DNA of 14,313 nucleotides, taken from contig JBGSYN010000063.1 in the NCBI GenBank assembly GCA_041750975.1, positions 1 to 14,313 of the forward strand, in the 5' to 3' direction. Below the pieces are notes generated by a model. That model saw only the letters and a list, made by a program, of their open reading frames with translations. It was not told the DNA's origin and did no database searches. A program made the translations under genes and the position numbers. This document shows positions 6,482 through 12,378 of this stretch, in pieces. Source of the stretch: JBGSYN01 sp041750975. GTDB taxonomy: Bacteria > Pseudomonadota > Alphaproteobacteria > Geminicoccales > Geminicoccaceae. Each line of letters starts with the position of its first letter. Position 1 is the first letter of the stretch.

Positions 6482-7984
6482 TCAGATGCCTTGCATCAAG
6501 GATTGGACTTTCCGGGCTGCATCATCCGCGGATTCCTCGACAGTCATTTTTTCGGTCAGTGCATTCTGCATCATTTCAGGCACGATGATGTTCATGATTT
6601 CGGTCGATTCCGGAACCACCGGGAATGGAATACCTGCCGTCAACATCGAGGTCGTGACATCGAGGAATCGGATCTGCTCGAGCCGCTCCTTATTCCAGAT
6701 GGTGCGGAAACCGCGAAGATTGCCCGGATTTGAGTTCAGGTTCAAACGCGTCGACCATTCCGGTCCGGTCATGAAGGCAGTCAAGGCACGCACGGCGTCG
6801 ACGTCCATGTCGCCGTCGACATAGTCGGGGTTGAACATGTGCATATTGGAGCCGCCAAAGACGACGGCGCGCCGCTCCGCACCCTTTGGAATGAGGCCGT
6901 AGCGCATATTTTCGGCAACCTTTTCGGCCGTCGCCTTGTCCGATCCCGTCGCATTATTCACCCGATCCAGGATCGAGGCATAGGTGCTCGGATGGCTGAT
7001 CATCATCGCCAGATTGTTGGTGATGAAGGGGTCCATGTTCTCCGTATTCGTATTGGTCAACGCCGAAGTCGGCACGGACTTGTCGCGAACATACATATCG
7101 TAGCACTGCTGCAGTGCCCGCTTGGTACCTTCATTGTTGATGTAAATCTTATCGTAGGTCGGATTGGGCTCGGCCTCATCGAGGGCACCACCGCCCTCTG
7201 CCCAGACTTCCGGCATGAAACGGAACGGCGTGTTGCCGGCATTGACGCGGGCGACGAGCCCATAACCGTTCTTGCCGGTCGTTTCGTGGATCTGCTTGGA
7301 ATATTGAACCAGATCGTCCCACGTCGCAGGTGGGGTTTCCGGATCCAGGCCGGCCTCATCGAAGATTCCGGCATTCCAATTGAGCGCCATCGTCTCGTTG
7401 TTGGTTGGAACACCGTACTTCGTGCCCTGCCACATCACCGACTTCATAGCACCCGGCCAGAACTCGCTCTCGGGATAGTCGACATCCTCGGGCCCAAACT
7501 CTTGCAATTGGCCCTTGGCAGCAAACTCGACGCCCCAGAGGATCGCGAGACGGGCGGCCATCGGCGCTGCCCTGCCAAGCGCTGCCGTGCGGGCCTTGTT
7601 AAGCAGGTCATTGTAGCCGAGATTCTGCGCCTCGACAGTGATGTTCGGATAGGTTTCACCGAACGCCCGCCAAAAATCCTTCCAGGCCTGACGCTCGGCC
7701 TCGGTCGAGGCCTCATTCGGCCCGACATACCAGAATGTGACGCGGCCCGTGTAGTCGAGCGGCACCACGTTGGCGCACTCGGCGGCGGTGTCGACCTCGA
7801 TCGTGCCGGCGATGCTCCTGATGTACTCAGCAGTCCACTGGCTGGGATCGACGCCGAGCGGACTCTCTTGCGCGAACGCCGAAAAGCGACCGCCAAGGCC
7901 GGCGGCGAGGCCAGCGCCAGCGGTGTAACCCAAGAGTTTGCGGCGGTTGATCGAAAGGTAATCGCGAATGCGGTTGTCACTCAT
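6482..7984 (-). CDS. ABC transporter solute-binding protein, Tat-exported (system 1)
   Basis: A 500-residue periplasmic family 1 (CUT1-type) solute-binding protein. The N-terminus carries a twin-arginine signal: SINRRKLLG with Arg14-Arg15, then an Ala/Gly-rich hydrophobic stretch and FSAFAQE with likely cleavage after Ala38. The fold is recognisable from FWYVGPNEAS, PNITVEAQN, KYGVPTNNETMALNWN, FDEAGLDPETPPATWDDL and the C-terminal ITNNLAMMISHPST region. It is longer than usual because of a segment of roughly 40 residues (about 40-80) between the signal and the first strand. It is first in the leftward operon, with ATG and SD AGGAG 7 bases upstream and a good promoter at 8021-8049. It delivers a carbohydrate-like ligand to the permease pair. 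Ligand identity is unknown. Confidence 0.95.
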   Translation of the reverse strand: MSDNRIRDYLSINRRKLLGYTAGAGLAAGLGGRFSAFAQESPLGVDPSQWTAEYIRSIAGTIEVDTAAECANVVPLDYTGRVTFWYVGPNEASTEAERQAWKDFWRAFGETYPNITVEAQNLGYNDLLNKARTAALGRAAPMAARLAILWGVEFAAKGQLQEFGPEDVDYPESEFWPGAMKSVMWQGTKYGVPTNNETMALNWNAGIFDEAGLDPETPPATWDDLVQYSKQIHETTGKNGYGLVARVNAGNTPFRFMPEVWAEGGGALDEAEPNPTYDKIYINNEGTKRALQQCYDMYVRDKSVPTSALTNTNTENMDPFITNNLAMMISHPSTYASILDRVNNATGSDKATAEKVAENMRYGLIPKGAERRAVVFGGSNMHMFNPDYVDGDMDVDAVRALTAFMTGPEWSTRLNLNSNPGNLRGFRTIWNKERLEQIRFLDVTTSMLTAGIPFPVVPESTEIMNIIVPEMMQNALTEKMTVEESADDAARKVQSLMQGI

Positions 7985-8020
7985 GACCTAGCTCCTGATC
8001 AGCTATGGTTGCCTGACAGG

Positions 8021-8049
8021 ATAGGACCAGTGGCACCGCTCGCTGTCAA
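8021..8049 (-). promoter_or_regulatory. Predicted sigma-70 type promoter of the leftward operon
   Basis: On the minus strand a perfect TTGACA (8049-8044) is followed after exactly 17 bases by TCCTAT (8026-8021), which keeps the key A and T of the -10 consensus. Transcription would start near 8014, leaving a leader of about 30 bases before the binding-protein ATG at 7984. A short palindrome CCTGACAGG (8012-8020) lies at the predicted start site. Confidence 0.55.
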
Positions 8050-8057
8050 GTGGCTCC
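8029..8057 (+). repeat. Pair of direct repeats AGTGGCACC / AGTGGCTCC
   Basis: Nine-base repeats with one mismatch at 8029-8037 and 8049-8057. They begin 20 bases apart, which is about two turns of the helix. The second touches the -35 box of the leftward promoter and the first lies in its spacer. Same-face spacing over a promoter makes an operator plausible. No regulator is assigned. Confidence 0.35.
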
Positions 8058-8085
8058 AACGCGAGATGCCTTCGCCATTGCGTTT

Positions 8086-8101
8086 GTTTCGAGGATGAAA
8101 C
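8086..8101. repeat. Inverted repeat GTTTC-N6-GAAAC in the divergent control region
   Basis: The arms 8086-8090 and 8097-8101 are perfect complements around six bases. The site lies about 37 bases upstream of the leftward -35 and upstream of the rightward permease gene. It has the size of a dimeric regulator site (LacI or GntR type), but 5-bp arms also occur by chance. Confidence 0.3.
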
Positions 8102-8118
8102 CGAATATCGTTGAGAAC

Positions 8119-8147
8119 TTGTCAGCGGCGCCTTGGCGTCATAACGT
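8119..8147 (+). promoter_or_regulatory. Weak candidate promoter for the rightward operon
   Basis: TTGTCA (8119-8124, five of six matches) and TAACGT (8142-8147, three of six) stand 17 bases apart, upstream of the GTG start at 8196. The -10 match is poor, so the real rightward promoter may be activator-dependent or elsewhere in 7985-8195. Confidence 0.25.
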
Positions 8148-8180
8148 TCGGAGCAGTCGACGAACAGGAGGCAGGTCGGC

Positions 8181-8186
8181 GAGGGG
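8181..8186 (+). promoter_or_regulatory. Ribosome binding site fixing a GTG start
   Basis: GAGGGG, 9 bases before the GTG at 8196. The in-frame ATG at 8220 has no SD, and the ATG at 8334 has GGAGG 17 bases away, which is too far. Confidence 0.55.
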
Positions 8187-8195
8187 CAACTTTGC

Positions 8196-9215
8196 GTGCT
8201 CCTTCGCTGCCGAAACACCATGCGGTCAACGGCGACACACGGAAGCTTGCAGAGCAACACCTTGGAATCAGGTGCTCCAGCCGCGCGTGGCGAGACCGCC
8301 CCGGCGCCGCTGGAGGTCTACCGACCGTCGCTGATGTCGATCATGCTGCACGACCAGCGTCTGGTTGCGGCACTGTTCCTGACACCGGCGCTGGCGATAC
8401 TTTGCTTCGTCGTCGTTTATCCGTTCTTCAACGCCATCTGGATGAGCCTGACCAACAAGATTGCGGGAGCACCTGGAACCTTTATTGGCATCGCCAACTA
8501 TGTCGAACTGGTCAACGACCGCTATTTCTTCCAGATTCTCTATCAGACAGTTCTCTATACTTGTGTCGGTGTCGCGATCAAGTTCGTGATCGGCCTGACC
8601 ATGGCCACTGTTCTGTCGCAGGACCGCCCTCTGAATTTTTTATACAAAACGATATTGTTCGTACCCTGGGCAGTGCCGCCGGTGGTCGCGGCACTGAACT
8701 GGCGCTGGATCTATGACGATTTCAGCGGGATGCTCAATAATATCCTGATCAAGGTCTTCGGCTTCACCGAACCGGTCTCGTGGCTTGGAGACCCCAGCCT
8801 CGCCTTGTGGTCGGTGCTTGCCGTCGTCGTCTGGACCGGCACGCCTTTCTACACGATGAGCTTTCTTGCGGGGCTCAAGGCGATCCCCAAGGAACTCTAC
8901 GAGGCGGCCCGGATCGACGGCGCCAGCCGGTGGAACGAGTTCTGGAACATCACCATCCCCTCGATGCGCAACGTCTTTCTGATCGTCGTCATGCTGTCCT
9001 CGATCTGGACCTCGACCCAGATCGTCTTCGTCTTGCTGTTGACCAATGGCGGGCCCGCCAACACCTCGCAGATCCTGCCGAACCTCGCCTTTAAATATGC
9101 GCTCGCCGGCGGACGGCTCGGGATGGGATCGGCCGTCAATATGGTGTTCTTCCCGATCCTCGCACTCTTGATCGTCCTGCTTTCACGCAAGATGCTGCAG
9201 GAGCGGGGCCAGTAA
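8196..9215 (+). CDS. ABC transporter permease, MalF/UgpA-type (system 2)
   Basis: A 339-residue inner-membrane permease. A hydrophilic N-terminal stretch of about 55 residues precedes the first membrane helix (about 57-80). Further helices lie near 115-140, 150-172, 202-226, 259-281 and 308-329. The EAA coupling loop is at about 233-258 (YEAARIDGASRWNEFW ... IPSMRN), with Glu236 intact. LLTNGGPANTSQ is the usual family signature. I chose the GTG start because of GAGGGG 9 bases upstream; ATG at 8220 would remove eight residues. It is first in the rightward operon and shares its stop with the next gene's start (TAATG). It forms half of importer 2, which has no ATPase gene beside it. Confidence 0.94.
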   Translation: MLLRCRNTMRSTATHGSLQSNTLESGAPAARGETAPAPLEVYRPSLMSIMLHDQRLVAALFLTPALAILCFVVVYPFFNAIWMSLTNKIAGAPGTFIGIANYVELVNDRYFFQILYQTVLYTCVGVAIKFVIGLTMATVLSQDRPLNFLYKTILFVPWAVPPVVAALNWRWIYDDFSGMLNNILIKVFGFTEPVSWLGDPSLALWSVLAVVVWTGTPFYTMSFLAGLKAIPKELYEAARIDGASRWNEFWNITIPSMRNVFLIVVMLSSIWTSTQIVFVLLLTNGGPANTSQILPNLAFKYALAGGRLGMGSAVNMVFFPILALLIVLLSRKMLQERGQ

Positions 9216-10060
9216 TGGCGGCAACCATACGCAGTATCGATCGGCAATGGCGATGGGTCGGCAATATCCTTCTCGTTGTGTTCATCGTTTGGACCCTGGC
9301 GCCGTTCTATTGGATGGTGATCACTTCCCTGAAACCGCACAAAGAGATTTACGGCACCACCGCCACGCTCTGGCCGCAGAACCCCAACCTCGACAGCTAT
9401 CGCACGCTCTTCAATGACACGGACTACATGCTGTTCTTCGGCAACAGCATGTATGTTGCTCTGTTGACGACGGCGTGCACCGTATTGTTTGCGTCGCTTG
9501 CGGCCTATTCCATTGCGCGGCTCGACTTTCCCGGGCGCAAGTTCCTCGCACGCGGCATGGTCTACACCTATCTCGTGCCGCAATCCCTACTCTTCATTCC
9601 GCTTTTTGCGATCATGTTGAGCGTCGGCCTGACCAATTCGCTCAACGGCCTGTCACTCGCCCATATGGGCTTCACCATCCCCTTCTGTACCTGGCTGCTG
9701 ATGGGATACTTCCTCTCGATGCCGAAGGAACTCGAAGAAGCAGCGTTGGTCGACGGTTGCACCCGGCTGGGTGTGCTATTCCGGATCATCCTGCCGATTT
9801 CGCTGCCGGCCCTGGCAGTCGTCGCGTTCTTCTCGTTTACGCTATCGTGGAACGAATATCTCTATGCGGTCGTCTTCAACTCCGATCCCGACGTCCGAAC
9901 CATTCCGACAGGTCTCAACGACTTCGTTCTGGAGGATGTATTCTTCTGGGGGCCGATCATGGGCTCGACCGTACTCACGGTCATCCCGCCGCTCTTTGTC
10001 TATTTCATTTTTCAGCGCTGGCTTGTCACCGGGCTGACCATGGGGTCGGTCAAGGGCTAG
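9215..10060 (+). CDS. ABC transporter permease, MalG-type (system 2)
   Basis: A 281-residue inner-membrane permease with about six helices (roughly 15-36, 74-98, 110-135, 145-166, 198-219 and 248-270). The EAA loop is at 174-199 (EEAALVDGCTRLGVLF ... LPISLP), with Glu175 conserved. The C-terminal LTMGSVKG tail is standard for MalG-type CUT1 proteins. Its ATG overlaps the preceding TAA by one base (TAATG at 9213-9217), so translation is coupled to its MalF-type partner. It is followed after 44 bases by the binding-protein gene. It is similar in type to the MalG-like permease of system 1 but clearly a different sequence, so the two systems are not a recent duplication. Confidence 0.95.
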   Translation: MAATIRSIDRQWRWVGNILLVVFIVWTLAPFYWMVITSLKPHKEIYGTTATLWPQNPNLDSYRTLFNDTDYMLFFGNSMYVALLTTACTVLFASLAAYSIARLDFPGRKFLARGMVYTYLVPQSLLFIPLFAIMLSVGLTNSLNGLSLAHMGFTIPFCTWLLMGYFLSMPKELEEAALVDGCTRLGVLFRIILPISLPALAVVAFFSFTLSWNEYLYAVVFNSDPDVRTIPTGLNDFVLEDVFFWGPIMGSTVLTVIPPLFVYFIFQRWLVTGLTMGSVKG

Positions 10061-10104
10061 ACGCTTAATGCCATCGCCATCATCACCAAAGCAGGGAGAG
10101 TGAG

Positions 10105-11433
10105 ATGAAGACCAACTGGCATTGGAAACGGCGTGAGTTCCTCACGCGCACCACGACCGCCGCCGCGGGTTTTTCGGCCGCGAGCATCATCCGGCCATTC
10201 AAGAGCTTCGCGCAGCGATCACAGAAGCTGGTTTATTGGCACCTGCCGATGTTCACGCCGCTCGCCGATCAGATCACCGAGGAGATCTTCAACGAATTTG
10301 TCATGCAAGCCGGGCTCAAGCCGGAAGAGGCTTCGTTCATCACCGTCAACAATTCCGATCTGATCCCGAAGCTCTCGGCGTCGCTCGAGGCGGGATCGCC
10401 GCCTGACGCCGCCCGCCTCTACGAGAGCTACGTGCAGCTCTATCGCGGCCAGGGCCACCTCATGGACGTCACCGCCGAGGTCGACGGCATGAAGCAGGAG
10501 GATGGCGGCCTTTTCGAATCGTCGCTCGCTGCGATCGAGTTCGACGGCAAGTACTGGGGCATGCCCTTTGCGATCAATCCCTGGCCAATGCATGCCCGGG
10601 TCGATCTTCTCGAAGAAGCCGGCCTCGACTATCCCGCAACCTGGGAAGAATTCGTCGAGACCTGCAAAACCATCCAGAGCCCACCCTTCTACGGCTTCGG
10701 CATGGACCTCGGCCTCACTGCCGACGCCACCGACAACATCATGCAGCTGTGCTGGTGCTTCGGTGGTCAAACGGCCGATGCCAGCGGTGCCGCGGCGTTC
10801 AACAATCAGGGCAATATCGACGGCTTCAATTTCATCAACATGATGTACAATGACGCCAAAATCATCCCGAAGGGTGTGGTCGGCAACGGCGACACCGCCT
10901 GGAACAACAAGGCCTACCAATCCGGGCAAGTCGCTTTCATCAACAACCCGACCTCGGTCTATGCCTATCTGGCCGACAAGGACCCTGAGTTGATGGCGAA
11001 AACCGGCCTATTCCCTGTCCCGGCGGGCCCGGCAGGGTCGGTCAATCAAATCGACACCTGGTCGATCGGCCTCTTCAAGCAGTCGCCGGAACCGCAATTG
11101 GTCAAGGATTTCGTCAGCTACATGATGCAGCCCGACAATTACGAGAAGGTGATCAACAACACCAATCACCGCTTCGTGCCGGTCTATCAGGATCTTTTCG
11201 ATACGCCGTATTGGACCGATCGCCCAGAATTCGGCTCATTCCGTGAGATCGCCCAGACCGGTGTGCCGGTATCCTACAAGGCGCCTCCTTCAGCTGGCTC
11301 GGGCGAAGTACTCGGGACCAACGTCATTCCCGAGCATGTTCAGATCATGCTGATCGAGGGCATGCCGGCCGAGGAAGCGGTCGGATTGTGTCACGAGAAG
11401 ATCGCTGCGATCTATGAGCGGATGAACGGCTGA
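10105..11433 (+). CDS. ABC transporter solute-binding protein, Tat-exported (system 2)
   Basis: A 442-residue family 1 periplasmic binding protein. Its signal contains an excellent twin-arginine motif (WKRREFLTR, Arg9-Arg10), a short Ala-rich hydrophobic core and likely cleavage after Ala36 (KSFAQ). Recognisable family features are LVYWHLP, DLIPKLSASLEAGSPPDAARL, KYWGMPFAINPWPMHARVDLLEEAGLDYPATWEEF and a late TWSIGLFKQS. It has an ATG start with SD AGGGAGA at 10093-10099. It is third in the rightward operon, whereas the binding protein is first in system 1. A strong hairpin follows. It should capture a sugar or related solute for permeases 8196-10060. The ligand is unknown and the sequence differs strongly from the system 1 binding protein. 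Confidence 0.95.
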   Translation: MKTNWHWKRREFLTRTTTAAAGFSAASIIRPFKSFAQRSQKLVYWHLPMFTPLADQITEEIFNEFVMQAGLKPEEASFITVNNSDLIPKLSASLEAGSPPDAARLYESYVQLYRGQGHLMDVTAEVDGMKQEDGGLFESSLAAIEFDGKYWGMPFAINPWPMHARVDLLEEAGLDYPATWEEFVETCKTIQSPPFYGFGMDLGLTADATDNIMQLCWCFGGQTADASGAAAFNNQGNIDGFNFINMMYNDAKIIPKGVVGNGDTAWNNKAYQSGQVAFINNPTSVYAYLADKDPELMAKTGLFPVPAGPAGSVNQIDTWSIGLFKQSPEPQLVKDFVSYMMQPDNYEKVINNTNHRFVPVYQDLFDTPYWTDRPEFGSFREIAQTGVPVSYKAPPSAGSGEVLGTNVIPEHVQIMLIEGMPAEEAVGLCHEKIAAIYERMNG

Positions 11434-11450
11434 AATCAGTCGCGTAAATG

Positions 11451-11474
11451 ACGGGCCGGGACTGTCCGGCCCGT
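11451..11474 (+). terminator. Hairpin terminating the rightward transporter operon
   Basis: ACGGGCCGG (11451-11459) and CCGGCCCGT (11466-11474) form a perfect 9-bp GC-rich stem with a 6-base loop, 18 bases after the binding-protein stop. The following TTCATAA is a poor U-tract, so termination may be inefficient or Rho-assisted. The hairpin lies only 27 bases before the next gene. Confidence 0.65.
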
Positions 11475-11500
11475 TCATAAGCGGAACTAGGAAGGAACCG

Positions 11501-11893
11501 ATGTCGCATAGGCCCAGCAGATATTTTATGGCTTCGATGTCCGCAATCGCTGTATTGGCGCTTGGAGCTTGTGCTGGTTCGGACGTCAAGTTGGAGACCC
11601 CGAGTCCCGCGATGACCCAGGCATTCACCAGTGCGGGCGGCGATCGCTGCGTTGAGACCGTGACCTCCGCACTTCAGGGCCTTGGCGTCATGCCGAGCGA
11701 TATCGACTATGTCGAATCCGACCAGCGGATCGACGGGCCGGCCAATGATCAGCGGCTCGAGGGCTACACCATCTGGACGGGCCTCAAAGACAAGACCGGC
11801 TATGTCGTCGTCTATACGCTGCCGGACTGCCACTTCCTCTCGGTCTTCACGCGCGGCGAGGTCAAGATCAAGGACGGCAAGATCGTAACCTGA
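11501..11893 (+). CDS. Small putative lipoprotein of unknown family, tandem copy 1
   Basis: A 130-residue protein. The first 24 residues form a lipoprotein signal: Arg-containing start, hydrophobic AIAVLALGAC and lipobox LGAC with Cys24. There is no Asp after the Cys, so outer-membrane sorting is expected. The mature part is short and contains SAGGDRC (Cys50), LQGLGV, GYTIWT and PDCHF (Cys110); the two cysteines could form a disulfide in the periplasm. Residues about 31-130 align without gaps to the neighbouring gene, at about 53 percent identity by hand count. I do not recognise the family and assign no function. SD GGAAGGA stands just before the ATG. It lies after the transporter terminator, so it is probably an independent unit. 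Confidence 0.8.
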   Translation: MSHRPSRYFMASMSAIAVLALGACAGSDVKLETPSPAMTQAFTSAGGDRCVETVTSALQGLGVMPSDIDYVESDQRIDGPANDQRLEGYTIWTGLKDKTGYVVVYTLPDCHFLSVFTRGEVKIKDGKIVT

Positions 11894-11922
11894 CACACCT
11901 GCGCGTGCCGGGGTTTCCTTCG

Positions 11923-11951
11923 TTGGCGCCCGTTACAATTAGCATCGTAAT
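11923..11951 (+). promoter_or_regulatory. Weak candidate promoter between the tandem lipoprotein genes
   Basis: TTGGCG (11923-11928) and CGTAAT (11946-11951) are 17 bases apart, each matching four of six consensus positions. TACAAT at 11934-11939 is a better -10 but lacks a -35 at the right distance. The 78-base gap could let the second copy be expressed separately. Confidence 0.2.
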
Positions 11952-11971
11952 CTCTTGTGTTTGGGACAACG

Positions 11972-12367
11972 ATGCTTGGATTCCTAGATTCGGTGCGATC
12001 TCGCAGCAATCGCATTCTCACGCTCGTCGCGGCGATCGGACTTGCGGCCTGTACCACGGTCGAACGCGAGCCCGCGAGCCAGGCCATGGTGCGCGCACTC
12101 AGTGCTGCTGGCGGCGATCGTTGTCTCGATACCGCAGCGTCCGTGTTGCAAGGTCTCGGTGTCGAGCCAGGTAATATCGATAGGGTCGAAACCGACCGAC
12201 GCAGCAACACCTCGGGCGACGACGAGCAGTTGCAGGGCTACACGATCTGGACCAGCCTCAAGGGCCGTCAAGGCTATGTCGTAACCTTCGTCCGGCCCGA
12301 TTGCGACTTCGCCTCGGTCTATGACCGCGGCGAGATCGAGATCGAGAACGGCAAGGTGGTCAATTGA
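11972..12367 (+). CDS. Small putative lipoprotein of unknown family, tandem copy 2
   Basis: A 131-residue paralog of the preceding gene. I chose ATG at 11972 because GGGA lies 5 bases upstream and the length then matches copy 1. A GTG at 11957 would add five residues but has no SD. The signal region ends in LAAC with Cys27, a good lipobox. The mature domain repeats the copy 1 pattern: SAAGGDRC (Cys51), LQGLGV, GYTIWT, GYVV, PDCDF (Cys111) and a closing GE-I-E-I-x-NGK segment. The spacing of the paired cysteines (60 residues) is identical to copy 1. Half of the residues are conserved, so the duplication is old enough for divergence, or the copies were retained for different roles. Function unknown. 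Its stop lies 3 bases from that of the convergent MgtE gene. Confidence 0.8.
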   Translation: MLGFLDSVRSRSNRILTLVAAIGLAACTTVEREPASQAMVRALSAAGGDRCLDTAASVLQGLGVEPGNIDRVETDRRSNTSGDDEQLQGYTIWTSLKGRQGYVVTFVRPDCDFASVYDRGEIEIENGKVVN

Positions 12368-12378
12368 GCTTCAGCTCA
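12365..12378. repeat. Palindrome spanning two convergent stop codons
   Basis: TGAGCT-TC-AGCTCA is a perfect inverted repeat with 6-base arms. It begins with the stop codon of the second lipoprotein gene and contains the stop of the convergent MgtE gene. It can fold as a 5-bp stem with a TTCA loop on either strand. No T-tract follows, so a bidirectional terminator role is uncertain. Confidence 0.4.

Noticed and set aside
6839..8098. A 419-codon plus-strand open frame opposite the system 1 binding protein, ending in the divergent region.
   Set aside because: It is antisense to a strong Tat-signal binding protein and its product shows no family features.
8166..8171. A perfect AGGAGG upstream of the rightward permease.
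   Set aside because: No ATG, GTG or TTG follows at a usable distance. The GAGGGG at 8181-8186 fits the GTG start better, so this copy is probably incidental.
8095..8334. A possible small leader peptide starting at ATG 8095 ahead of the rightward operon.
   Set aside because: GAGG directly abuts the ATG, the frame runs into the permease gene out of frame, and the peptide is Arg-rich with no leader or attenuator features.
8196..11433. The idea that the two importers are a recent duplication of each other.
   Set aside because: Permeases and binding proteins differ throughout, gene order differs (binding protein first in one arm, last in the other), and only family motifs are shared.
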